Notes: generated by a model from the letters alone, not told the origin. A DNA stretch of 8,664 nucleotides from Leptospira adleri (GCF_002811985.1 NZ_NPDU01000116.1:1-8664); one strand, 5' to 3'; shown: positions 1-7,206, numbered from the stretch's first letter. Numbers and translations: made by a program.

Positions 1-320
1 CGTTTCAGACTTCCTATCCGACGAAAGTCGCAGTAGTTCCGATCGGTTATTACGAAGGAATCGATCGAAAACTATCGAGCAACGGAGACATGCTCGTTCT
101 AGGAAAAAGGGCGAAAATCCTCGGAAGAATCTGCATGAACATGACGATGCTCGACGTAACTCATATTCCAGGAGCCGAAGTCGGAAGCGTAGTCACCGTC
201 ATCGGCAGGGACAACGGAGAAACGGTCACAGCGGACGATATCGCGGATAAAACGAATACGATCAACTACGAAGTCACCACTCGAATCGGAGAATCCATTC
301 CCCGGATTGTTGTAGACTAG
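1..320 (+). CDS. alr: Alanine racemase, C-terminal part (5' end outside window)
   Basis: PLP-dependent alanine racemase interconverts L- and D-alanine in the cytoplasm and supplies D-Ala for peptidoglycan. The reading frame is open from base 3 to the TAG at 318-320, giving 105 visible residues, which make up most of the C-terminal beta domain. Family hallmarks are visible: VPIGYYEG (fragment residues 13-19), where the first Tyr corresponds to the catalytic Tyr265 of the Geobacillus enzyme; GRICMNM (41-47), the conserved Arg-x-Cys-Met segment; and TINYEV followed by a PRI motif at the end (86-102). The catalytic PLP-lysine lies in the missing N-terminal half. One small oddity is Asn after Cys-Met, where many family members have Asp. 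The protein ends shortly after PRI, as is usual. The first internal ATG at 90 is not the start, because conserved sequence continues upstream of it. Confidence 0.93.
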   Translation, partial: FQTSYPTKVAVVPIGYYEGIDRKLSSNGDMLVLGKRAKILGRICMNMTMLDVTHIPGAEVGSVVTVIGRDNGETVTADDIADKTNTINYEVTTRIGESIPRIVVD

Positions 321-385
321 AAACTCTTTGTTTCTTAGCGTTACTTGTATCGCAACCGATTGATAAAAAACAAAAAAGGGGCCGC

Positions 386-1528
386 ATGCAAGAGTCCTCC
401 GCTACTTCTACAATTTCAAATCCAAATCAGATCGTCTATTCAACCAAAACTTACGACTGGCTCATCTCCCTTGTTTACAGAACGCGGGGTTTGATGTTTG
501 ATTCGATAGACGAATACTTCGAAGAATCCAATCACAATCGGATTCTCAAAGCCAATTATCCTACTGTGATCATAGGAAATCACGTGGAAGAAGGCGACGT
601 TCCGGCGTTGTCCGCCGTTCATAGAGTGATCCAACCCAAAATCAAGTTCGCAATTCCGGCTAGAGAAGATATTTTAAGGAAGAATTTTTTAGTAAAAGAA
701 TTTCGTCCGAAAGGAACTCTCAAACTGATCTTCGGGTTGATCGACAAGACGAACGTCATCCCGGTTTTCTTAAGATATATCGGATGTTTTCCGGTGAAAC
801 GTCCTTTCCGCGACAACGCGAGAGAGCTGATCAAAAGCGGAGAACTTCGAAACATGGTCGATCAGGAATGGAGCACTCTGGTCGAAAGGGTCCGTTCTGG
901 AAGAAATTTGTTTATGTTTCCGGAAGGAACGTTCAATCACGACGGTTATCTGAATCAGATCAAGAAGGGCGTCTACTATATTCGAACTAAAATCAAGGAC
1001 GTTCACTTTATTTCCTTCACTTTGACTTACGATTATATTTCCGCAAAAAAAGCCCAACTTCATATCGCTTACGGCGAGAATTTCGACATCTCCGAAGAGG
1101 CGAGCAGCGACGAGGTGACCAACATCGTAAAAGAAAGACTGGGAAAAAACTACGTGGTCACGCCGGGAAATCTACTTTCCACAATTCTAATGCAGTTAAG
1201 ACCCGATTCTTCTTTGGGGAAAGAAATTCTTTTCAGACGTCTGCAAACCTTGAGTGACGAACTTAAAAAAAGAACCAGAGGAATCCATATTTCGGGAAAA
1301 TTATTCACCGATCACTTGGAAGAAGCGTTTCAGAACATTCTTAAAAAGGGATTGGATCATAAGCTCCTGAAACTCGACGGAAACGGGAACGTTTCCGGAA
1401 CTGACAAACTGCTTCAAAAGGAAGGGGATACTAGAAATCTGTTGAAGAAGAACATTCTTTTGTATCACGCCAATCAGCTGACATATCACAAACCGGAGTT
1501 GGAAAAAATTCTTCCTTCTCTCGCTTAA
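386..1528 (+). CDS. PlsC-type 1-acyl-glycerol-3-phosphate acyltransferase family protein
   Basis: Member of the glycerolipid acyltransferase superfamily, whose members transfer an acyl chain to a lysophospholipid or related hydroxyl acceptor at the inner membrane. Block I is NHVEEGD, with the catalytic HX4D at His66 and Asp71. Block II is GCFPVKR (133-139). Block III is FPEGT (178-182), the acceptor phosphate-binding motif, preceded by a hydrophobic strand. At 380 aa it is longer than typical PlsC (about 240 aa). Residues from about 260 on form a charged helical C-terminal region that I do not recognise. The start is ATG 386, preceded by an AAAGGGG Shine-Dalgarno-like run at 376-382. It lies 65 bp after alr, and 19 bp separate its stop from the next gene. 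The exact acceptor (lysophosphatidate, another lysolipid or lipid A-like) cannot be told from sequence alone. Confidence 0.85.
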   Translation: MQESSATSTISNPNQIVYSTKTYDWLISLVYRTRGLMFDSIDEYFEESNHNRILKANYPTVIIGNHVEEGDVPALSAVHRVIQPKIKFAIPAREDILRKNFLVKEFRPKGTLKLIFGLIDKTNVIPVFLRYIGCFPVKRPFRDNARELIKSGELRNMVDQEWSTLVERVRSGRNLFMFPEGTFNHDGYLNQIKKGVYYIRTKIKDVHFISFTLTYDYISAKKAQLHIAYGENFDISEEASSDEVTNIVKERLGKNYVVTPGNLLSTILMQLRPDSSLGKEILFRRLQTLSDELKKRTRGIHISGKLFTDHLEEAFQNILKKGLDHKLLKLDGNGNVSGTDKLLQKEGDTRNLLKKNILLYHANQLTYHKPELEKILPSLA

Positions 1529-1547
1529 TCAAGGAACTCAAATTAGA

Positions 1548-2459
1548 ATGGGATTTTGGAAACGTCTATTTGCGCCCAAAAAAGAATATCAAACCGCGGC
1601 AAAGGAATGGATAGAAAACACCGATAAGGTTCAAAAAAGTTTAAACAGAAGTTTGGACTTTCTTTTCGATTCCACTTTGAAAGAACTTTTGCCGGAAAGA
1701 CTTTCCATCTCTCTAGAACCGATCGCAGGGATTCGAATTCCCGAGGAAAAGTTAAGAATCATTCTGCAGGGAATGGACGTTCAGACTTTGCTTCCTTTTA
1801 ACTCGGTTTCAGAAGCTGTGAGTTTGGAAACTCAGGAAGCGATTTTGGAATTGGCGACCGGCACGGTCGCCGCTCCTTCGAAAATTTTTTTGATGAAAAT
1901 TCTCAATCAGTCTCCGATCCAGGAAATGTTTTCGCAAGGATTGGAAAAGATATTAGTAGAATTTAATAAAAAGCTAAACCCGCTCGCGGGAGTTTTTCAG
2001 GCCGCGGGTTTTGAGAAACAGATCTCCGGATTTTTAGGAACTCTTCTTCCGGGTTTTACGGAAAGAATGGCGGAGATTCTTCATTCTTCCTCGGAAAGCG
2101 AAGCCGGAAAAACTTTGATTCGTAATACGCTGAAGATTCTTTTTCAATCCGGATTTTCGGAAATGGGCCATCTGGAATCCACGGACCTAAGAAAACATCT
2201 CGAGAAGTTAAGGGACGCGGTCTCAAAAGATCCGCTTTTGGAAAAGAGCGCCGAAAAGTTCTACGAAAATTTAAGAGATTCTATCTTAAACGAATACAGA
2301 GGAGAGACTCTAAAGGAATTTCTTGGTTACTCGGAAGAAGAATACGTTCGTTTTCGGGATAACGTTTCTAAAAATACGGCTGAAAACATCCTTGCAATTC
2401 ACAAACAAAAACCGCTGACTGGGCTTGTATCCGGACTCCTGGAGGATGTGTTTGGATGA
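1548..2459 (+). CDS. Conserved-type hypothetical helical protein, 303 aa
   Basis: I do not recognise this protein. It looks almost entirely alpha-helical, with many Leu/Ile/Phe heptad-like stretches and few Gly/Pro breaks, and no signal peptide or clear membrane segment. The first residues (MGFWKRLF) could form a short amphipathic, basic helix suited to touching a membrane. Gly/Leu/Phe-rich segments around 143-170 (LAGVFQAAGF, then GFLGTLLPGF) are its most hydrophobic parts. It starts 19 bp after the acyltransferase, with AAGGA at 1531-1535 a rather long 12 nt before the ATG. It overlaps the next gene by ATGA, so the two are probably translationally coupled and may act together. Full-length conserved style and good codon periodicity argue that it is a real gene. 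Confidence 0.8.
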   Translation: MGFWKRLFAPKKEYQTAAKEWIENTDKVQKSLNRSLDFLFDSTLKELLPERLSISLEPIAGIRIPEEKLRIILQGMDVQTLLPFNSVSEAVSLETQEAILELATGTVAAPSKIFLMKILNQSPIQEMFSQGLEKILVEFNKKLNPLAGVFQAAGFEKQISGFLGTLLPGFTERMAEILHSSSESEAGKTLIRNTLKILFQSGFSEMGHLESTDLRKHLEKLRDAVSKDPLLEKSAEKFYENLRDSILNEYRGETLKEFLGYSEEEYVRFRDNVSKNTAENILAIHKQKPLTGLVSGLLEDVFG

Positions 2460-3232
2460 AAAAAGTGATCAATCAGATCGGGAAGGCCTTAGAATATTTA
2501 GATAAGTTAGGAACTGGAAAGTCTTTTCAACTGTTTCGATCTCTTGGATATGAAAAATTATATTCTCTCTCCGAGAAAGTGGATCACAAAACTCTTCTTT
2601 ATATCAGCCAAAACCTAGACGAAAAGACAATCGTAGAATTCCTAAATCGAATTCCGGAAGAAACTTTAGTTTTACTTTTGTCCACGGTAAAGCCCGGAGA
2701 TATTACATATTTTGCAAATAGCATTCCGATGGACGACTTGGTTCTTTTGTCCACTTCCCTGCCCGCTTCCGATATCGCCGAGATGGCTCTCAAAACCGGA
2801 AAAGAATCTTCCGCAGAACTTTTAAAAAATATCGGTCCGTCAAAGTCGATTGCATTGTTAAAAGAAGTCGGAGTGCAGAACTTTATCGAACTATCTTTGC
2901 AAATTCCAGCGACGGAACTAATCCCCGTAGTGCAGGAGTTGACTCCTGAGCAATCCGGGATTTGGATCCGCAAAAGAGGAGTCGGAGACATTCCGAGGTT
3001 GATTCAGGCCTTCGGAGTTCAGAACCTTCTTTTGTTTCTAAGAACTCTCGGGTTCGAGAAGAATCTTCATATCATGGGAGTCTTGGGATTGGAAGAATTG
3101 ATCGAGTTAGCTTATACGATTGCAGGAATGAAACTTCCCGGACGTACCGCCGCCGAGAAGAAACCGCGGAAAAAATCTAAAAAGGTTTCCAAGAAAAAAC
3201 CGGCCGTAAAAAAGAAAAAGAATATTAAATAA
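2456..3232 (+). CDS. 12-residue-repeat alpha-solenoid protein with lysine-rich C-terminal tail
   Basis: 258 aa and not a family I can name with certainty. Residues 18-221 divide without any insertion or deletion into seventeen units of exactly 12 residues (see the repeat entry). Each unit has the pattern hydrophobic-[P/G]-x-x-x-[L/I/F]-x-x-[L/F/I]-small-x-x. Units such as IPEETLVLLLST, IPMDDLVLLSTS and LPASDIAEMALK closely resemble the short-helix repeats of the MgtE N-terminal domain and the FliG middle region, which build right-handed superhelices used for protein contact or ligand gating. Here the repeats are not followed by a magnesium channel; instead residues 229-258 are about half lysine (KKPRKKSKKVSKKKP...), typical of a tail that binds nucleic acid, polyphosphate or acidic membrane. 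It has no signal peptide or membrane segment. The ATG overlaps the previous stop (ATGA, 2456-2459) and has GGAGG at 2441-2445. Confidence 0.82.
   Translation: MKKVINQIGKALEYLDKLGTGKSFQLFRSLGYEKLYSLSEKVDHKTLLYISQNLDEKTIVEFLNRIPEETLVLLLSTVKPGDITYFANSIPMDDLVLLSTSLPASDIAEMALKTGKESSAELLKNIGPSKSIALLKEVGVQNFIELSLQIPATELIPVVQELTPEQSGIWIRKRGVGDIPRLIQAFGVQNLLLFLRTLGFEKNLHIMGVLGLEELIELAYTIAGMKLPGRTAAEKKPRKKSKKVSKKKPAVKKKKNIK
2507..3118 (+). repeat. Seventeen tandem 12-codon (36-bp) repeat units, protein-level
   Basis: Units start at residues 18, 30, 42 and so on every 12 up to 210 of the 258-aa protein. By my count position 1 is hydrophobic in 15 of 17 units, position 2 is Pro or Gly in 12 to 13, position 6 is mostly Leu/Ile/Phe, and position 9 is hydrophobic in all 17. 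The bases have diverged, so this is an ancient protein repeat and not a recent satellite. The strict register, with no indel over 204 residues, is seen directly in the sequence; the helical-solenoid fold is inferred. Confidence 0.8.
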
Positions 3233-3300
3233 TTAGATTATTCTTTTGTTTTTGGCTTTGATTGTAACATTTTGCGTTGATTGCTCCTCCTTCTTTGTCT

Positions 3301-3329
3301 TTGATTCAATCGGTTATTCTTCTTATAGC
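3301..3329 (+). promoter_or_regulatory. Possible sigma70 promoter for the DUF1564-type gene
   Basis: TTGATT (3301-3306), a 17-bp spacer, then TATAGC (3324-3329) give a 4/6 plus 4/6 match to the vegetative consensus. It lies about 190 bp upstream of the chosen start, in the 285-bp T-rich gap 3233-3517 that otherwise holds no convincing gene. AT-rich DNA produces such matches by chance, so this is only a candidate. Confidence 0.25.
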
Positions 3330-3429
3330 TTTCCGCGAATGTATCGCGCATTCTTATCTGAATTTTTAGTTTTGCTTTTTGGATCGTATTCTTGCGATTC
3401 GATGATTTTGGTCCGCTATGTATTTTTTT

Positions 3430-3489
3430 GAGCCGGTTTTATTTTTTGAAAAATTTCGATTTTAGGTCGGCTTTTGAGTCCGGAAAAGC
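3430..3489 (+). other. Leader with two mutually exclusive short stems
   Basis: AGCCG at 3431-3435 can pair with CGGCT at 3468-3472, enclosing an inner ATTTTT/AAAAAT pairing at 3441-3454. Alternatively GCTTTT at 3470-3475 pairs perfectly with AAAAGC at 3484-3489. The two pairings share the GCT at 3470-3472, so only one can form at a time. They lie just upstream of the ribosome-binding site of the DUF1564-type gene. The stems are short and mostly AT, so biological meaning is uncertain. Confidence 0.25.
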
Positions 3490-3504
3490 AAAGCGCGGAA
3501 CCGT

Positions 3505-3510
3505 AAAAGG
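3505..3510 (+). promoter_or_regulatory. Ribosome-binding site that selects start 3518
   Basis: AAAAGG ends one base before ATG 3512 but seven bases before the in-frame ATG 3518. A normal spacer therefore favours 3518 over 3512, and over the distant TTG at 3392. Confidence 0.5.
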
Positions 3511-3517
3511 TATGGAA

Positions 3518-4048
3518 ATGCTTTCAATTCGCTCCGACCAATTCATTGAATCCTCTCTTACAGAAGTCAAAAACGACGTCGTCACAATTTTGATTCCGGA
3601 AAGTTATTATTCTACTCTCGATTCAAAAGAACAAAAGGACCTCAAAAAGAAACTCCCGTCGCTTCTGAGGAGATACGGAAAATTTCTGGCAGGTGCGTCC
3701 CGTTTGAACTCGAAAGCCGGGAAAATTCTCTATCAGAAAGATCGAGGAAAAATGAAACGGGTCAATTTCAGAGTCGAGTCCGGAATGTGGAATATTTTAG
3801 GAGTGCTCGCGTTGAGTCACGGCGTTTCTCGGTGTCTTCTTTTTAATTACATGCTGGTTTTGGAATCTTTGGAAGTAGGAGATTCTATTGTGGAAACGAT
3901 GAATGCGGGAGGTCCCACGTTTCACAGGATTTACAGCTTCATCTGGCAATTGGATCTGCAAAACAAAAGGGTTTTCAGAAAATTAGAGTTCACCCCGAAC
4001 CCAATTTTTCCGATTTTTTATGGAATGTATTGGATGAAACCTTCCTAG
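3518..4048 (+). CDS. DUF1564-type Leptospira protein, possible ribbon-helix-helix fold
   Basis: 176 aa from ATG 3518. It matches what I recall of DUF1564, a multi-copy family of about 180 residues known from Leptospira: an ILIPESYY segment (25-31), KKLPSLLRRYGKFL (44-57), a central block with KRVNFRVESGMWNILG (80-95) followed by HGVSRCLLFNYML (101-113), then GGPTFHRIYSF (131-141) and LEFTPNP (156-162). The central block reads like a ribbon-helix-helix module: a beta strand with alternating basic/aromatic residues, a first helix, a Gly-Val-Ser turn and a second hydrophobic helix. This suggests DNA binding, but that is my inference, not an established function. The last dozen residues (IFPIFYGMYWMKPS) look like an extension past the usual end. 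It stands alone between two non-coding gaps and converges on the next gene. Confidence 0.75.
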   Translation: MLSIRSDQFIESSLTEVKNDVVTILIPESYYSTLDSKEQKDLKKKLPSLLRRYGKFLAGASRLNSKAGKILYQKDRGKMKRVNFRVESGMWNILGVLALSHGVSRCLLFNYMLVLESLEVGDSIVETMNAGGPTFHRIYSFIWQLDLQNKRVFRKLEFTPNPIFPIFYGMYWMKPS

Positions 4049-4124
4049 ACCAAAAATCCAGCCCGCACTTAAAATCGATACGAGCGAGTTGCGATCCACG
4101 GCGGATGGCGACTAAGAGAAAAAA

Positions 4125-4808
4125 TTACTCCGGCGAATCGAGATTCTTCTTCGCCTGAACCAATTCTTCTCTTCCTTTCTGAATCGTAATCAAACGTTCT
4201 TGAATCACCTTCAAGGAAGAATCCGGAAAATTCTTTTGAGACTCTTTGAAAAATTTAAGACTGTATTCTAAGATTTCTTCCATATCGTTGGACCTTCTGA
4301 TCTTAGAATCCAAATAGAATTTCATCTCAGGCTTTTCGACTTCTCTCCCTTCTAATAAAGCGATCCGAATCTCCGACATTCGTTCTTCGTCTCTTTTTCT
4401 CTTTTCCTCTTCTTCCCTTGTCAGTTCTCGAGGAATCATACTGTTTCCCGGAAAACGATCCGCAAGCGGTTTGACCTTCCGAATCACTTCCTTTCTCAAC
4501 CTTTCTCTTTCTTCGGGCGAAAGATTGGAATAACCGCCGCCTTCGGCGGCGGCCTCTTCTGAAGAACCCTCATTCGAAACCGAGTCCACATTCGAATTCT
4601 CCGTAACTCCCGATCTTGAAAAATCCAAAAAGTTACCGGACTCAAAAAGAGAATTCTCGTCTTGGTCGACCGTGGCGCGGCTCAATCCGCTCTTTAATTT
4701 CTCATTCTCTTTATCTCTGGAGAATCCGGTTTCTCCGTTATCAAAAACGAGATAAATCAAAAACAGTATAACGATTCCAAGGACCGAATAGATTAATTTT
4801 TTTTTCAT
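4125..4808 (-). CDS. Single-pass membrane-anchored helical protein, unknown function
   Basis: 227 aa, not recognised. Residues 1-4 are MKKK, followed by one strongly hydrophobic segment (5-22) with no cleavage site and no lipobox Cys. The remainder is therefore probably anchored in the inner membrane and faces the periplasm. Residues 23-95 are a low-complexity, Ser/Glu/Asn/Gly-rich linker containing AAAEGGG (86-92). Residues 97-227 are highly charged and helical, with an EEEEKRKRDEER stretch (132-143) likely to be coiled coil or a single alpha helix, then a second helical part (172-223). There are no cysteines. Its ATG overlaps the TGA of the histidine kinase gene (4805-4808), so it is probably made together with the kinase and may be its membrane partner or output. 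The gene converges on the DUF1564-type gene across 76 bp in which I see no clear terminator. Confidence 0.8.
   Translation of the reverse strand: MKKKLIYSVLGIVILFLIYLVFDNGETGFSRDKENEKLKSGLSRATVDQDENSLFESGNFLDFSRSGVTENSNVDSVSNEGSSEEAAAEGGGYSNLSPEERERLRKEVIRKVKPLADRFPGNSMIPRELTREEEEKRKRDEERMSEIRIALLEGREVEKPEMKFYLDSKIRRSNDMEEILEYSLKFFKESQKNFPDSSLKVIQERLITIQKGREELVQAKKNLDSPE
4534..4552. repeat. GC-rich perfect inverted repeat inside the membrane-protein gene
   Basis: CCGCCGCC, a 3-base TTC loop and GGCGGCGG form an 8-bp all-GC stem. It encodes the AAAEGGG linker (residues 86-92) of the minus-strand gene, stands out in composition from its surroundings, and would be a stable mRNA hairpin. No T-run follows it on either strand, so it is not a standard terminator. 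Confidence 0.6.
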
Positions 4809-7102
4809 TCTTCTTGTATCGGTAAAAAAATTCTAAAATTACTTCCGCCGTTCACTCTCGATTCCAGAGTGATTTCGCCGTTCATCTTATGTAAAATGGT
4901 TCTCGATATGGAAAGCCCGAGCCCGGTTCCGCCGATTCGTTTATTTCTATCGTTCGGAATTCGAAAGAATCGTTCGAATACTTTTTCAATGTATTTCGGA
5001 TCGATTCCGACTCCCGTATCCTTGATGTTGATCTCCAATTTTCCGGCTCCGGATTGAATCATCTTGATTTCTATCTTTCCCTTTTCCGTATATTTGATCG
5101 CATTCACAAAAAGATTCGTAATCACCTGCGAGAATTCGAAGCGGATTCCCCGAATTTTCAACTTTTTCAATAGACCTATTTCGATTTCCAACCCTTTCTC
5201 TTTGGCGGACGGCCCGTTGGAATAAACAACTTCTTCGATCACGAGAGCGGGATCGAAATTCTCCACCAAACCCGAGTTATCGTCCCCTCTCACCTCTTCG
5301 AATTTCAAAAGATTCTCGATCAGATGATTCAATCGTTTGATGTTCTTTTCGATCACGTCCAACATTCCGCTCTGATCTTTGGATAAAGAAGAATTCAGTT
5401 CGTTTCTTAAAAGTTCGAAGTATCCCTGAATATTCGTCATCGGAGAACGAAGCTCGTGACTTATATTCGAAATGAATTCGTGTTTCGCCTGCTCCGTCTC
5501 CTTCTTATCCGAATCGAATAGGATATGGACTTGATAGATTTTTCTCGCCCTCTCGAACAAAGCGGTGATACTCAACGAAACCTGCATTTCGGACTTGTCT
5601 TTCAACCTCATCTTAGCCTGATCCACGCGCAACATCGTTTCCGCGGATTTATTGGGAGAAGACCACTCGCTCATCTCGCTCAAACCGGGGAACAAATCCT
5701 CAAGAGTCAGATTGTTGACGTTGTCTTTGCTGTAACCGGTCAAACTTCGAAAGTTATAATTTCCTCCGATCAAAGCTCCGGATATGGAGTCCAATAATAT
5801 AACCGGTATCGGAGAGAATTCGAAAAGATAACTGAAACGATCCTCGGAAAACTGAAGCTCCATCGATCGTTTGTCCATCTCCAATCCCTGCATCATCAGT
5901 ACATTATCGATCGCTAAATTATGTATTTCTTTTGCTCTAATCTCCTGAAAAAGATAATCCAATATGGAATTTATCCCCGTCCGTATCGCCGAAGCGGTTC
6001 CCTTGAGCGGAAGAATCGGCATCCTCGCCGTCTTTTTAGAATTATAAATATTGAGTACGAGATTCTGAAGATCCGTAACCAGATCCCCGAGTTCTCTTCT
6101 GTCTCCGGCCTTGCGTAAAAGAAGACTCGATTCGTTCTTATTGCTGAACTGCTCTTCCATAAGAGCGGTTTTTCGGGCCTTTAAAGCGTCCGGATATTGG
6201 GGAATCGGTTCCTTCGCTGCGATCTGGAGCGCTTCCATCAAAACGGGAGGCGGTTCCGTAAGGTGATCCATCGATCTCCAAAAAATTCTTCCGAGATATT
6301 CCAACTCCTCCGGATCAGCGGAAGGAGAAAGCATCTCTTTCAGATCCTGCGAAGGCTGTTTGAAAAAATAATGAAGCTGCTCCGCTTCTATCTTAAACTC
6401 AGGAACACTTTCGTGAATCGCGTGTTCCGTCGAATCGTTCGTATTTTCGATCAAGGATTGAATCGCTCTGGAGACCGCACTTTGAATCTTACCGATTCGA
6501 TCCGGATAAGTTTTTGCGAATTTTCCGCTGAACGCGAGCATATTTACCGGAAGGCGATACGGCGGCAGATCCCTTCCGTCCGAGATTCGGAATCCGTTGT
6601 TTAAGAAATGAGATTCCTGAACGGAACCGATCAATCCCAGCGTATTCGTCTGCGAGAATTCGTATTCCAAAAGATAAGGTCGCGAAGAGACGTAGGCGCA
6701 GCTGATTTTTTTTCGGAACTTACTCGACTTTAAGAATTCCTGAGCGAGCAGCTTGTCCAGAGAAGAATTTTGCAGAACAGGAATCAAATACGGAGTACTG
6801 TCCAAAATCGAATCCGTGCTGGAATTGTATCTCGAATAAAACGAATGAATCATTCTCGAGAGAATCATTCCTCGATAGATCGATTTGTTCGGAGCCGTTC
6901 TTTTAAGATGAAGATCCAACCAAGTCGTAAACGGAATTTCGCCCGCTTCGATCTTTCCGGTACTCAAAAAGGCTAATATTGCGTCGTAGTTCTCGAGAAT
7001 CCGCACTTGAACGGAAAGGCCTTCCTTTTCAAAAAAGCCTCGGGACTTTGCGTATAATACGGGGAATGCCGAAATTCTGGAAGTGATGGCGATTTCAATC
7101 AC
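4805..7102 (-). CDS. Hybrid sensor histidine kinase: NMT1/NrtA-like domain, PAS, HisKA, HATPase
   Basis: 765 aa. Residues 1 to about 300 resemble NMT1/SsuA/NrtA-type substrate-binding proteins: [19 protein letters not shown] (2-20), then [12 protein letters not shown] (22-33), and a hinge-like second lobe near 180-215. Such domains normally bind nitrate, bicarbonate, sulfonates or thiamine precursors in the periplasm. No signal peptide precedes it and no membrane segment follows, so the sensor should be cytoplasmic. Residues about 310-418 are a helical linker; about 419-530 are a PAS domain ([14 protein letters not shown] at 429-442, [11 protein letters not shown] at 448-458). HisKA has phospho-acceptor His549 in SHELRSP. 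The HATPase has an N box with Asn663 and Asn667, DTGVGI (695-700), FERFFR (709-714) and GGTGLGLSI (724-732), so it looks catalytically complete. The start is GTG 7100-7102; an in-frame stop ten codons upstream leaves little alternative, and the ribosome-binding site is poor. No receiver domain or adjacent response regulator is seen. Confidence 0.9.
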   Translation of the reverse strand: MIEIAITSRISAFPVLYAKSRGFFEKEGLSVQVRILENYDAILAFLSTGKIEAGEIPFTTWLDLHLKRTAPNKSIYRGMILSRMIHSFYSRYNSSTDSILDSTPYLIPVLQNSSLDKLLAQEFLKSSKFRKKISCAYVSSRPYLLEYEFSQTNTLGLIGSVQESHFLNNGFRISDGRDLPPYRLPVNMLAFSGKFAKTYPDRIGKIQSAVSRAIQSLIENTNDSTEHAIHESVPEFKIEAEQLHYFFKQPSQDLKEMLSPSADPEELEYLGRIFWRSMDHLTEPPPVLMEALQIAAKEPIPQYPDALKARKTALMEEQFSNKNESSLLLRKAGDRRELGDLVTDLQNLVLNIYNSKKTARMPILPLKGTASAIRTGINSILDYLFQEIRAKEIHNLAIDNVLMMQGLEMDKRSMELQFSEDRFSYLFEFSPIPVILLDSISGALIGGNYNFRSLTGYSKDNVNNLTLEDLFPGLSEMSEWSSPNKSAETMLRVDQAKMRLKDKSEMQVSLSITALFERARKIYQVHILFDSDKKETEQAKHEFISNISHELRSPMTNIQGYFELLRNELNSSLSKDQSGMLDVIEKNIKRLNHLIENLLKFEEVRGDDNSGLVENFDPALVIEEVVYSNGPSAKEKGLEIEIGLLKKLKIRGIRFEFSQVITNLFVNAIKYTEKGKIEIKMIQSGAGKLEINIKDTGVGIDPKYIEKVFERFFRIPNDRNKRIGGTGLGLSISRTILHKMNGEITLESRVNGGSNFRIFLPIQEE

Positions 7103-7128
7103 AGCGGCAGTATTTACCAGGCTTTCAA

Positions 7129-7158
7129 ATTATCAAGAATCCCTTGAATTTTCATCAA
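7129..7158 (-). promoter_or_regulatory. Possible sigma70 promoter for the kinase operon
   Basis: Read on the minus strand: TTGATG (7153-7158), an 18-bp spacer, and GATAAT (7129-7134, 5/6 to consensus). Transcription would begin about 20 bases before the GTG start. It lies in the 104-bp divergent gap shared with the lytic transglycosylase gene, so regulation of the two may interact. Prediction by eye only. Confidence 0.35.
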
Positions 7159-7206
7159 AAAGAAAAAAAGGTCATCTTTTTTCAGAATTCTTCCGAGAGA
7201 CATAAT

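Noticed and set aside
770..1063. Minus-strand frame of 97 codons inside the acyltransferase gene
   Set aside because: It overlaps the conserved acyltransferase motifs, which fix the coding frame on the plus strand.
3228..3242. AATAAT-TAG-ATTATT hairpin just after the repeat-protein stop, as a terminator
   Set aside because: The stem is made of A-T pairs only, so it would be too weak; the following T-rich stretch is general to the region.
3246..3431. Open frame of 61 codons in the T-rich gap
   Set aside because: TTG start without ribosome-binding site, Phe/Ser/Tyr-rich low-complexity translation typical of T-rich non-coding DNA.
3392..3517. N-terminal extension of the DUF1564-type protein from TTG 3392
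   Set aside because: The added residues look like translated non-coding DNA, and a well-spaced AAAAGG favours ATG 3518.
4049..4124. Terminator between the convergent genes
   Set aside because: Only a 4-bp ATCC/GGAT stem (4094-4106) without a U-tract on either strand.
6197..6604. Plus-strand frame of 135 codons inside the kinase gene
   Set aside because: Arg/Phe-rich antisense shadow of a clearly conserved histidine-kinase-type protein.
7144..7206. N-terminal extension of the transglycosylase from TTG 7144
   Set aside because: No ribosome-binding site; Lys/Phe-rich translation of the promoter region; GAGAGA before ATG 7207 is better. The extension does not create a signal peptide.
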